64,000 bases of DNA from Pogona vitticeps (Eukaryota; Chordata; Lepidosauria; Squamata; Agamidae): contig NC_135795.1 of the NCBI RefSeq assembly GCF_051106095.1, positions 1,281,501-1,345,500 on the forward strand, in the 5' to 3' direction. The translations under genes and the position numbers were made by a program. Below the pieces are notes generated by a model. It saw nothing but the letters and a program-made list of their open reading frames with translations. It had not been told where the DNA came from and searched no databases. Positions 1 through 12,226 of the stretch are shown here, piece after piece (the first letter of the stretch is position 1; each line of letters begins with the position of its first letter).

Positions 1-330
1 AGAGGAGCAGCAGGAGGAGGAAGGCTGGCCGGGCAGAGGCTAGGAGGATATTAGAGGCAGGAAAGTTCAAAAGCAGAGGATGATTTTGAACTGCAACTCC
101 CAGAAACCCCAGTCAGCACAGTTGGTGGTGAAGGCTTCTGGGAGTTGCAGTCCAAAACTCCTGAGTAACCCAAGGTTAAGAACCAGTGAGCTAAGGGGAA
201 TAAATCCCCAGAAACTGGCCATCCTCCTCAGCAACAGTAGACCTACTCGAGAGTCAAAATCAGGAGGCGAAACTGCTGAAGGCAGGATATTTCTCCAAGA
301 GTTGTGGTTTTCCTTTACTGTAAACACACA

Positions 331-364
331 GACACACACACACGCGCACACACACACACACACA
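331..364. repeat. CA microsatellite
   Basis: Dinucleotide run with a few CG and CAGA interruptions. Confidence 0.9.
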
Positions 365-1744
365 AAAACCTCTCTTTATGATTGATGAGAATAGCCCAAA
401 ACTTGTACACATCCTCTCAAAAGGTCCTTAAATGGATCCTTTAAAAACAGCTCTTAAAAGTAATTTTTAAAAAAGTAAAGCAAAAAAAAAAAAAGTAATT
501 CATGATGCTAGTAAAGTAACTTGGTTCCTACTCACTACATTATTTTTTGAAATGCAACTTGGGCAGAAATGACACTCTCCCGGGGGGGGGGAGAATGGAT
601 CTGATTTGCGGGGACTCCAGCCGCCCCATGTTGAGGCCGAGCCCCACAGTAGTATGAAAGCGCCCCAATCCGGGAACTGAGGATGGCTGCAGATGGAGAA
701 CGGACTGAACCAGCAACAAAGAGGTATTGGCCAGACTTCCTGCTGTAGGGTCGACACGGGGGGGGGGCGGTCTTGGTGTTTTGACCCTACAAGGGGCGAG
801 CCATCCTGCTGGTTTGGGGTCTCCTCAACGTCCGTCTCTTCCTCATCATCTCCCACCCTGCTAGAACCTGCATGGAGATTTTTTTGCAAACCAAAAAGAG
901 AACCTCGAGGTAGAAAACTTGAGAACTCTGCTCGACTTCCTGTAAAAAGCTTAACTTTGGATTAACTTTCGAAATTAAAGGAGTCTTTGTTCGTTCCTCC
1001 GCATTCCACCCAAAATAAACACGCACGAGACAAGGACTCCCAATCGCTCTCAAAAATTCTGATAAGAGCCCGAGAGAGAGAAAATGCATGGTGTTTTTAT
1101 TTCCAGTCAGGCAGCTTGAAAATCCCCACCGGTCGGCATGGCCATCACATCCAGGCTGGAGGGGGTAATGGGTGCTGTAGTTACTCACATCTGGAGGTCA
1201 AGGAAGATGGCTATAAAAGGCAGCGGTCTTTTCCTCCCTGTCCTGAGAGGAAGAGCAGCAGTGTCACCGGGCACTTTACATCTGTTTACTTTAATTTCTC
1301 CTGGCAGAAGCTTTCATAGCCTCTCTTTTACTGCAAAACACGGATCCGATGCAGTTTAAATATTATTTACCAGGGGAAGGTGTTTAAAAAGGAAGATTTA
1401 AGACATGGCCGTTCCCAACCAGTTTGCCCCAGTAAAAGCTTCCAACCACACACTGTTCCCGGGGAAATCCACGTCTCCTCTGCTCCTTTGAGGGTTGCAG
1501 CTAAGGGGAGGGAATTCACCTCTAAATTGGGCACTTTCTACATTTTGTAACATCTGGATGCAACATTTTTTAAATACAGAAACAGGCAAACCCACTGATC
1601 ACAAGACTGCTGTGATTTTCTGCTTTATTCCACAGTCATTTTCCCCCTTCTACCCTGAAAGTTATAAATGCAGATTTCAACGAAGACAACTAAAAAAGAA
1701 TCATATGAGTTTGGGTTGCTAGGTCTTTCACACCAACCCCTGAA

Positions 1745-1970
1745 TTAATTCATTTTTTATTTATTCACCCCGCCTTCCTCCTTAAAAAGGGCTTGAGTCA
1801 GCTGACCTCTTTTAAAAGACTCTATTTAACAGCTAAAAAACAACAAGTATGCAAATATTAAAAAGAATCAAAGAAACACCACTCTAAAAATAGTAAACAA
1901 AACCGACACCAAAAACAGATTCAATGCAACAAGGCCGAAGGTTTTGTTTAAAAAACCCCTCCCTTACAGA
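1745..1970 (-). mobile_element. LINE 3' tail (same family as 11425-11900)
   Basis: Plus strand shows CCTCCTTAAAAAGGGCTTGA, AACAGCTAAAAAACAACAAG and AAAGAATCAAAGAAACACCA, paralleling the copy at 11460-11600. Confidence 0.6.
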
Positions 1971-2849
1971 GATATGGATTATATATGGCTGCCAAAATAA
2001 AAAGAGTACTCAGGAGACTCAGTAGTACTGTTAATTAAGGCTAAGTTGCTAATTTAGACCATCTTAAGGAATGTCAAACCTTGCCCTGCAAGATGAGCCA
2101 TGGATCTATTTATGACAGCTTTGTTCCTTCAACAGAATCCATGAAAATTCACCATCGCAGTGGAGACGTCAGCAACGTCCCCCTGCCAGTTTCTCTTGCT
2201 AATGCAAAATATTGCGCCTTTGAAAACTGTGAATTCCAATCCTAGCGAGTATTTTCTGCAACCATTTACAGGCAGTTTAAGCCGAGCGGCGCTTTCACCA
2301 GCATCCGGCAGAAGCTGGCGCAGCAGGCTGTATCGTACAGCAGATAAGAAACTACCCCTGGGAATGGCCCCGGATATTAATATAACTTTTTTTAAAAAAA
2401 AATCCCTGCATGTGGAAATCTAGCATGGTAGGGAAAAGGCTTCTGGCTCAGCTTTCTTCCATTATGTGCGAAAGAATCCAAAAATCTCCTGCCTGGAGCC
2501 GAAGCAGTAAAATCCTGGAATAACTCAGCCATGCGTGGTTTTGCTAAACCACGTGGCATGAGCCCACTTTTCACTGAAATCAGTTGTTTTTCCTCATGAC
2601 AAGGAAACACCTTCTGTTGTATTTAAACCCACCACTGATCCTTTCCACCAGGAGGCCCTTTATCTGACACCCTAATAGAGACTTCTTTAATTGCATTGGA
2701 ATAATATAACAATAAAGAGATCCAAATCTTTCTCTCCTGCTTTTCCGAACTTGTCACGACGCCTTTCCGTCCCCTAACCGTCCTTTTCTAACACTTCAAG
2801 AAACAAGAAGCAAAACAAGAAACTCCAGATGTCTAAGCTGGGGGATACC

Positions 2850-2965
2850 CAGGGTGGTGCACGGCATAGAGTGATGGACTATGACTCAAGAGTCTCGAGT
2901 TCAAATCTCCACTCAGCCATGGACACTTACTGAGAGGGTGCAGAACTGGTAAAATCCATCCAGCC
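2850..2965 (+). mobile_element. tRNA-headed SINE (Sauria-type), partial
   Basis: A pol III-like head with an A-box-like GATGGACTATGACTC region and B-box GAGTTCAAATCTCC, followed by the ACTCAGCCATGG SINE body. Diverged and truncated. Confidence 0.6.
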
Positions 2966-4960
2966 AAAGGGCCACCCGTTCCCTATTCCTGGCATAAACT
3001 ATTAATTTAGCAGGACTTTTAGGAAAAGGTAGGCTCTGTTTCCATCGTACAAGCCATCCTGAATACTCTTGAGCAGCTTGGGTTTTTTCCAACCCAAGGT
3101 CGTCCTGTTTAGGAGCTCAGCTCCTGCAAACGGAGGACCACTCGCTGTCAACGCCATCGCTCAGGGATCATCAGTTTGAAAACAAACGGGCTCCTTATGG
3201 CATAAAACTGAATAAAGAGAGACAAGCAGATGGGCTTCTTATAAACTACAGGAGCTGCCTGGCCTCTCTGCCTCCAGAACCCATCTGCGATTACGCTTGT
3301 TCTAGTTATTTCCATGGTACACAAATACATCTCCAGACGGAGCCACAACCGAACGGCAGTCATTAAAGATGCCAGAAGGCATGAATGAGGTATTGCTAAA
3401 CCAGAGCAAACCTTATTTCTCTGGATGCCACCTTCCAAAGAGAGAGAGAGAGAGAGACGGCCTGAGGTTACATATTATTTGCCCATTGCATATGATACTT
3501 GTAGGCACGCTGCTCTTAAACATGGAGGTTCCATTTCAACCACCACTGCTAACAACCATCCATTACAGATCCTTTGTGAAATCATCTAACCTTAAATGAA
3601 CCCGCGTGCATGAAGAGAGGACATTTTAATCCCTCCGAGACACCTTTCATGAGAGAAACTGCACAGAACCAGACCTACAAGACATGACATACAGCATTCC
3701 ATTATAATTCTCGGATTTGTCATCCGAATACACAAAGGTACGGCTGCCTTCTCTTCTGACCTTCAGCCCAACACACCACCACAAAGGATCCAAAACATTC
3801 AACTCTTTCCTGGTAAGGAAAGCGGCCAACGTTTTGAATTCGGTGTTGGTAAAATCCCAACAGATGCCCTTATCAGTCTGAGCCACTTGCTCGCTGGCTT
3901 GCTGTGAGCTTTCTGTGGATGACGGCTCCGTCTCTATTATAAGGGCCACTGACTCCCAAAAGGGCTTTCAACCAGTCTATCAAACAGGCTTTGCATCTAT
4001 TTAGCAAACTTTATGGCCCCAATGCATTGTTCTACATCCTAGCTGAGATATTTCAAACCTCTGCACAGGTCAGTGAAAGCAACCAAGCAACCAAGGCCGG
4101 CTGTTTTCTGCCTGTGGTTTAAGAAACAGGGGGAGCAGGAAGGTTAGCTCTGGGACGCAGTGGCAGATAGTGACTCCAATTTGGAGAACGGAGGAGATAA
4201 GCTTCGAATGCAGTCCAGGTTTTAACCAACACTTTACAACCATCACCCACGAGGCTGAACTTGTTTGGGGGACTGTGGTTCAGGACCTTGGATAACGCTT
4301 CTAAAATGCAGGTGAAAAATTGGAGCGGATTCACAGCACACTCAAAAACAGAGTCACACTCCCCTGCCACTGCTGGAGGTTTGCAGAAGGGCTAATCCAG
4401 ATGGGTGTTTCTTCCCATGCTCCTTTGTGTCAGTTGTGCCTAATGAGCACAGACCTTTACAGGGTATCTGTTCACACTGATTCTTAAAAGCCCGCTCCTC
4501 TTCCCTCTGAGAAAGTGCTCCGTCTTCAAGAAATGGTTCAAAGATCTTGAGGAACAGCTTTTGAACTGATCTTCTCTGCTGGGTTTTTTGTCGTTTTAGC
4601 AGACCAGTGCTAAAATGAACACATCTGAAAATCCTTTCTGATCAACCTCAGAAATCCTTAACGATCTTAAGGAAACCCTTAGCAATGATCTTCTCTGCTG
4701 GATTTTGGGGTTGCTGCTTCAGCAGATGGGTGTCCAACTGAAAGTTTTCTGAACCCTGGACTCAACGTCCACGCAAAGCGACACAGGCGAACCAAAAGAA
4801 ACGCTTAGCGAGAGATCATTTCTAAGCGTTGGTTGGCATCAGTCTTTTGTCACTTTCGGCACTTATTTAAGCCTTGGGTTGCTGGAAAAATACCAATATC
4901 TGCCCAAATCTATTTGTATGGTTCCACCTGACAAACTGTCTCCGGAGGCCATGCTCCTTA

Positions 4961-5390
4961 TACAGTGGTGCCTCGCTAGAAAGTTACCGGGCATGACAGT
5001 ATTTCCCTAGACATTGACTTTTTGCTATCACTATAGTGATTCGCAAACCAGTGATTCCTATGGGGGAATTTCGCTGGACAATGTTTGGTCCCTGCTTCGC
5101 AAACCGATTTTCACTACATGACGATTTTGACAGCTCCTTCTGTGCTCGCAAAACAGGTGTTTTTGGGACCTAAGCTTCACAAGACAGCGATTTAAACAGC
5201 TGATCGGCATTTCACAAAGTGGCTTTCCTATGGCCAATCCCTTGCTAGACAACTATGATTCTTCCCCATTGGAATGCATTAAACAGGTTTCAATGCATTC
5301 CAATGGGAAATGCTTTTCGCTAGACAATGATTTTGCTAAACAGCGATTTCAATGGAATGGATTAGCATTGTATAGCGAGGCAGCACTGTA
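4961..5390 (+). mobile_element. TA-flanked MITE, family A, copy 1
   Basis: A 430-bp element with terminal inverted repeats (CAGTGGTGCCTCGCTAGA at the left, TAGCGAGGCAGCACTG at the right) between TA dinucleotides, as in nonautonomous Tc1/mariner-Tigger transposons. It has no coding capacity and is made of repeated CTAGACAA and GCGAA-type units. A second copy in inverse orientation is at 12360-12793. Confidence 0.85.
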
Positions 5391-6489
5391 TCTCAAGATT
5401 TGCACTGCTGTCTACATAACACTTCCACTAGACAAAGCTTGGGAAGTCTTTCTGGGCCACTAGATGTGATGTTTTTGAGCTGTCCCAACATGCCTACCCC
5501 TTTGGAAATCATATTAAAGACGGCATCACGTGGTCCAGAAGGGCCAATGCAGCCCAAATCCAAAGAGGAGCTTCTAATTTTTGGAAAACAAGCCGTGCAA
5601 GCCGCCATCTATCACTGAAATCAGCAACAGATAGGCTGCCCTTCCCACCCAGGTGATCAGACCCCCCGTTGACCCTGCAGCTTTTCCATGCCGGGGAGCT
5701 TCAGACCTCTTCGGCCCCCACGAGAAAGGCGCAGCTCCCGAGAGCTCCTTCCTCAGAAATCCCAGCCCAAAGCAGCTCAGGATTCTTAAATGACCCAGTT
5801 AATTCCCTCGTTTACCCAGCCCCTGTAATGGAATTAATACGGCCCTCCGGAGAACTTTCAGTCCAGCACTTTTGAGCCTCGCCTCGCTCGCCTGAATGGC
5901 GCTCTGTTTGCCAGGCCGACGCTTTTACCGGTCAGACGTCAGAGATTAAAGAGGGGCATCAACGGGAATAAAGCCACCCTAGAGAAGTCTTTCCCGGGGG
6001 GGGGGGACCCAGGGGCCAAAACTGAGCCCGGGCTCCAGCCGACCGGCCCCTAAATGGGTTAAAGCCACGTAATGTTCTTAGGGGCCAGGGAGAGAGTTTG
6101 ACCGTTCCCGGCTTACCAATTAATGCTACCAAATAAAGGAAGTTAGATTACAGAAACAACACGCTTCTTATCCTGCTCAACGGATGAGGAGGAGGATGAA
6201 GAAGGGCGCCTTTTAGAGCGACCGTTTACAGCCTCCGTCGTGGGGTTTTAGTTTTGACCACCGATCCTAAAATTCCAGCATTTCTCGATGTTTCTGGGGT
6301 TTTCTCCACCATGATCACCTTGACGTTCTCCAGCGCCCAGCCTGAAGGGACTCCAAAGTTTGCCCTCTTCATGATATTTTAGTGGCTCAAAACAGGAATT
6401 GGAGAGATTTTACGTGTGGGTGTACCCGTGCGTATGTAGATAAAGACACACACATAAAAGTATACATGAAAACTCACTCTCTTATGCTG

Positions 6490-6690
6490 TGGTTGTTACA
6501 TGTCATCAAATGGCCTCCACCTTATGGGCCCCCCCATGAATGAGTGACCCTCCAAACCGCCTTGTCCTCAGCAGCCCTGCTCAGCTCCTATAAACAAAAG
6601 GCTGTGGCTTCATTTAGGGGATGAATCCATCTCCCATTTCATCTTCCTCTTTTCCTTCCCTAGCTCCACTCTTTCTACCAGTCAAACAGG
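6490..6690 (+). mobile_element. BovB/RTE-like 3' fragment
   Basis: Contains CAGCCCTGCTCAGCTCCTAT, AAGGCTGTGGCTTCATTTAG and ATCCATCTCCCATTTCATCT, matching the element at 32776-33115. Antisense to the presumed element. Much mutated. Confidence 0.55.
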
Positions 6691-9600
6691 TTTCGTAATG
6701 AATAAAAAAAGCCCGTTTAGCCGAGGCGAAGCCCAGATAAGCACAGTAACCACCACTCCTTCCCACCACCTTCAACGCTTTGTGGGCAGGGCAGGAGTAG
6801 AGTCATTTACACGTCCGTTGACTTCAACCGAGGTGCTCCCCAAACAGAAAAAAAGAAAAGAAAGAAGCAGGACCCATCACACAACCCTGGGGTGACGGGA
6901 GACCTTGAGGGGCCCCTGGTCCTCAGCATCATCTTCTCTAAAATCTCCCAGCAGCCATGAGGTCTAGTGACATGATAAATGCATGCTATTCTTCTGCTTT
7001 GCCGTTCCGAAGTCTTCCTGGCCCCACGAGACAGCTCCGTCCCATCTCCAAGGCTTGGGCCAAAGACCTCCAAGCCCAGAGACGCCTCGGCCCCCCACCC
7101 TTTCTCCTGGGAATGTGCCATTCCTTTAGCAGTCCCGAAACCCGAGGCCCTCGTGTGTGTGTGTGTCCCCCCCCCCCCCCGGGGAACAAAAGCCGAGCGG
7201 GCCCAGCCCATCCTGGTGCTAATCTCGTTCCTACCCTTGGTTCATTTCCACTTGCTTTGTGTTCCACTAAAAATACCTCGGCCAAAGGAAGTTTCTGCTA
7301 CAGGGTGGGGACCTTCCTCCTTAGGAGAGGCTTCCTACCAAAACGCCCCACGTCCAAAACAATCAGGCCACCGGCGTTCCCAAGCGAGAGGGGCTGCAGG
7401 GAAAGGAAGAGGGGAGGGCCAGAAGGATCGGCTCTGGAGACCATGCCCGGGGAGAGCCTCCGGTCCACGTCCATCGCGCCTCTTCGCTAGAAGAAGAGGA
7501 GACTGTCAAGGAGGGTCCATCCAAGGCGGCGGAAGCAATAGAAGAGTCTTGCATTTTAATCATCATCACTATCATCTCAGAACTGCAAAGTGGGAAGGGA
7601 CCTGTGGATCATGGGGGCACCCTGGGGGGTGGGTGGGAATCGAACTCCCAGCCTCTGGCACTACTGCCCGATGTCTCAGCTCCTGAGCTCTTTTCCAGCA
7701 GTTCTCAAAAGGCAACGAGTTCCTCTGAGACTCCTAGGGAACCACCTCACACCGGATCAAGGCTTTGGGTCCAATCCAGGCCTGCACTCCGAGCGCCGAC
7801 TTCAGCCAAGACTCTTTCCTGGCCGTACCTGGAGATGTTCCCACAGAGGGAACCTCGGGAGCATTTGCACCCAGAACAGAGGCTTTCCATCTGAGCTACA
7901 ACCTTCCCAAACACCGTGCCTCATATTCCCAGGGGTGGGGTGGGGATCTCCCTCCCAGCGACAAGCCAAGCCAGACCCCACTGAGCAGCCCAAACCAGGC
8001 AAGATCAGCCACATCCCTCCATCTTTTGCAACTTCCAGATTTGTGTGTGTTTGTGTGTGTGAGTCTCGCAAGACGGAATTGCACAATGCCTTGGATTTGT
8101 GATCTTGGGGCCCTCCACCAAGGAGCAACCACCGCCCTCACCCAAAAAAAGGCTTGCCTTAGAGCTTCCTGATCCACGCAGACCTGTTCCTACCAGTCCC
8201 CCTGGATTTCGAACCCCCAAACCAAGGAAAATGGGGTGAAGAGATGCTTCTTTTCCTTCCTCTCTCTGGTCCTCCCCTCTCCTGCTCGCTCATCATCTCC
8301 CGGGGACAGGAAGGGAAGAGAAGCAAGGCAGCAGGACATACGGGAGGGCAACGGACCCAGGAAATATTTCCGGCAGTCCATCACAGACACAGCCAGATGA
8401 CTTGTGATGCCTCCAGGAATGGCATCCAGCCGGCACTCTCTGCTCCATCTTGGGGGACTGATTTTAACCGCATTTCTCATGGCTGAAAATATTTCAACAA
8501 CTTGTTAGCTTTCTGTGCCCCCCCCCATCCTGTTTTTCAACCACCCAGCCTGAGAAAGAACTCCGGTGCACTGGAAAGCTTGCGCATGAAGGCGGAACAT
8601 TATTCAGGCTAACGAAAATAATTGCCGGTTTTGTGGCTTTTATTTTCTACAAAGTGATCTGAATCTAAAGTGATTCACTTTGCTCTTCTCTCGAAAAACA
8701 AATACGAACACTCATGATATCTACAAGGATTCGAGAGATGGTCAAAACGGGACTGAGTCAGTAAAGATGCCCAGTTTTCTCTCCAGGACTATATTGTCAA
8801 GCAGCCTGTAATTTAAGCTTCCTAAACCTGACCTGGTGATGACATGGAGAGGAGGGGGGGTTGCGCATGTGCGTTTCCACACAATGCGAAGCCGCGGCAG
8901 GCCAAGGAGGACCGGAAACAAATTTGCAAGAGAGTCTCTGGACTATATTGCTGTTCTCATGCCCGAACTCTCAGCTGGCCTGATTTTAGCCTCTCAAGGG
9001 GATCCGTCCACTATAAAAAGCACAGACAGAATTGTGAAAGTGGTCAACAGATCAAACGCATTGCCCTCTTTTCACCTCTTGACAGGCTGAGGCTTCCGCC
9101 TTGGGCCCATGCGCAGGAATTTAAATTTACAGGGCGTACTTCTGAGTAGACAGGGCTAAGAAAGCACATCACACAGCCTGCAAAAAAAAAGGGGGGGGGG
9201 AATCCCACAAAAACAACAGATAGAAAGGTACTGGCACAGCATCTTGTTAAACAAGCAGAGGGGCAATCTGCACTTGACAGCAGATTTTAGAAGGGACCGC
9301 CATCCTGTTAGCCTGCCTCAACCAAAACAGCGGCCACTGCTCAATCAGTATCCCCAAATTTTTAAACAAATATGGGGAAGAAAGGCATGTGTTTTGCTCA
9401 TCAGTGAGTTATAACATCTCTGTCTGTGCGCACGCGTGCAGGAACTCTTAGAGTGACCACTAACCCCTGTGCCAAGTGATGTGACCTTGAACGGGTGGGC
9501 TGGGAATAGGCAGACAAGAGCGCTCAAATAGGATTTGGACTCTGCTCTTCTCTAGATCTACCTGTAGATTGGGGCCTCTGCCTCTTTCTTCCTCACTTCC

Positions 9601-11424
9601 TGCTTCTCCCAGCCAGAGAGAGGCAAAATCCTACCATAACCAACAACACAGAACAGCACCCTTTTGGTTTTCCTGTAAACAAGACCAGGCCTCTTTCTCC
9701 TGTACTGTCTCCTGAAAGGGTTCCCTGAACCAATACACCGCCAGTTTCCTATTTTTAACCTTAATCATGAGCTTCTGGTGAAGCTAACCTTTTCTAAAAG
9801 CCAGACGCTCAGCCTGTTAGCATAAATGCCAAATATTCTGACAAGCAGGGCTTGGGTGGAAGCATGACATACGTCACCTAGTTTTGCCCTCCAAAGTCCA
9901 AATACGTATAATCTGTGTGCCCTCCATGTTCTTTTTCCTCCCATCCCATCCTCATAGCTACTTCTGATCCTCAGAGAGAGGGATCTGGCATGATCCCAAC
10001 ACACGTGCCCCACGCCACGGCTTCTCTGACCCACAGCCTCCACTGGGTGTCACAAGAGCTTATCTTTGCAAGCCAGGGGAGGCGCCACTCAGCCCCATGC
10101 CAGGGCGTCTCCTCCCCTCGGGTGGGGTGCATCCAGTTTTTACGCCCGAACCCCTGCCCTGCGAAAGACAGAACTTCGAACTCTCAGTAAGACCTTGCTT
10201 TCTGGAGATTTCCCCGCTTCCCGCCCCTCGACTCTCTCGTTTTATCTCAACCAAACAAGTTCCTAGTCTCTGCAGAGGCAAGAATGGGTGGTGCCTGATA
10301 TGAAAAAACCACGAGGTGGAGCAGAGGAGAGGAAAAACTCTAGCAAAGGACGGGACGCCAGGGCTGCCCCGTAGCTCCCTCCACCGAGCGGCAGCAGATC
10401 CAGAATCGCTGGAGGAGGGAGGACGCAACCCAAATCGTCTTAATTCCCATAATTTTTCTCGTGGGGTGTAGAATCGAGATTACATTGTCGCAGAATGCCT
10501 TGTTTGTTTGTTTGTTTGTTAGTCGGCTGCACGCTCCAAACTCCAAACAGGCCCCTTCCTTCTCCGAGATCAGGCGGTCGGAATTAACTGGGCTAAGATT
10601 TCAGCCTCGTTTCGTTTGGAGAAGCTGCTCCTGACACCAATCAGGCAGCTGTAAACAGAGCCCCAGCGATACCTCTTGACCTCATTTGCCGAGGATGAAG
10701 GGAAGACCACCACGTCTTCTTCTTCGGCCACCCTCCCCACCTCCCCACGTTCCTGGATTATTCTCTGCTCACCAGCAAACAGCCTCCAGCCGGCCCTTCT
10801 TGCTGCTTTTTTGCCACTCTGCGTTCAACACGCCTACCCCCCCCCAATGCACAACGCCACTTTTCAGACAAAGAGGTCCATCGTGGCTTTCCAACCCTGT
10901 TCTCTCGTTCTGCACAGAGTCAGATATTTCCAAGCCCCCCCCCCAAAAAAATTAAGCATGCAGAGGAGAGAGGATACAGAGTCCCGTTCTGCTTCAAGAA
11001 TGCTACCGACTGGCAGTCCTACAGCAGAAATTTAAATCCTGACCAGGTTCATCACCGCACGACAACAAATGATTTTCAGTCCTCATTGCAGAAGAGCAGC
11101 AGTCTGTCCCAAAGGGATTTGGGCCATTTCACAGACTGGCTTTTGCATACATTTGGGAAACATTAAAACAGCCGCTGGTGTCCTCTCGTTCCAAGCAGTA
11201 GCACCGAATGGGTTCTTTGAGTCTTTTCAATGACTCGGCTTCTGCTTTGTGTGAATGCACACACCAAAGGAAAAGGTGCTAGTGGTGCGGAAGAGGCATT
11301 TCTCAGAACTTAGGGGAAACCGGACGAAGGTGGAAAGGGGGCTGAATGCCATGCTTTACTCTCGCGCTGAGATTTGGCTCTCAAAACCAGTCGTCTCGAT
11401 CAAAATCTCACCAACAGTTATCAT

Positions 11425-11900
11425 TTATTTATTTGAACGTGTGGTTTTTTTTTAACCCAGCCTTTCTCCTTAAAAAGGACCCAGAGTGGCTTTGATCAAT
11501 ATAAAGTAATATTTAAGAGCTAAAAAAGAGTAAAGATAGAAATATCTTTAAAAGAATCAAACAGGGACCACCCTACAACAATCAACAAAAGCAACACCAA
11601 AACATATTCAAGGCAGTCAAGTACAAACAGCCATTTTTAAAAAGCCTGCCTGAAGCGAAAGGGGGCTTTGCCTGCTTGCAGAAGGACAGCCAAAATTGGG
11701 GGGGCAGCCTGGCCTCCAGTGGCAGAGAGTTCCAAAGTCTGGGATTAGCCAGAGAGATGGCCCTCTCCCGTGGCCCCACCAAACGCACCTGTGAGGGTGA
11801 AAGGACCTGGGAATGCAGAAAGCGAGGAAAAGCCAGAAAAGGAGACACAAACCAATCCATGGGCACCCCCCCTCGTGGGAAGTCCTCCGAGGTTCTCCAC
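11425..11900 (-). mobile_element. LINE ORF2 3' end fragment (L2/CR1 clade)
   Basis: The minus strand reads RERAISLANPRLWNSLPLEA, the usual C-terminal motif of LINE ORF2 in this clade, followed by an AT-rich 3' UTR ending near TTATTTATTTG. Related tails occur at 1745-1970 and 47005-47150 in this orientation, and at 13545-13770 and 25040-25245 in the other. Confidence 0.7.
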
Positions 11901-11965
11901 TCATCCGTGGATCAGGACCTCCACTCATGACAATGGCGTGAAGTTGCCCAGCGAAAGAGCCTTAC

Positions 11966-12226
11966 CTTCCTCTCGCTCTCCGAACGTGAGCTGTGCTTCT
12001 GCCTTTTGAGGTTGTTCCGGCTGCCGAGCTCCGCCGGAGGCTTCCAGACGGCCCCGTTGTCGGTGCTGGGCGGTTTGGCCAGAGACCTTTCGGGGTTCGC
12101 CACGATGCCGGTGTGCACCATCTCCTCCGTGCAGGTCAGCTGGAGGCTCCGGAGATGCTCATCGGTTTCCTTGTCCACCACCAGTAAACGGGTCTCGGAT
12201 TCGACCGCTTTGATCCGCTGCACGAC
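11966..12226 (-). CDS. NHERF2: NHERF2 coding exon 2 (residues 97-183)
   Basis: The acceptor (TTTTCCCGCCAG) and donor (AAG/GTAAGG) are both good. The exon is 261 nt, phase 0-0. It finishes PDZ1 with [18 protein letters not shown] and runs into a Ser/Lys-rich linker. A 434-bp MITE lies 133 bp upstream of the acceptor in intron 1. Confidence 0.95.

Larger units (their letters stand above)
1..11965 (-). other. NHERF2 intron 2 (partial), no coding exon seen
   Basis: I looked on both strands for a PDZ2 exon and found none. The stretch holds a CA microsatellite (about 331-364), LINE 3' fragments (1745-1970 and 11425-11900), a tRNA-headed SINE (about 2850-2965), a TA-flanked MITE (4961-5390), a BovB/RTE-like tail (6490-6690), many short G or C homopolymers, and otherwise unrecognised sequence. 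Open frames here are short and lack splice support. Confidence 0.75.

Noticed and set aside
3647-3949. 100-codon minus-strand frame that might be an NHERF2 exon
   Set aside because: No PDZ motif, no convincing splice sites, not similar to NHERF2 PDZ2 or tail.
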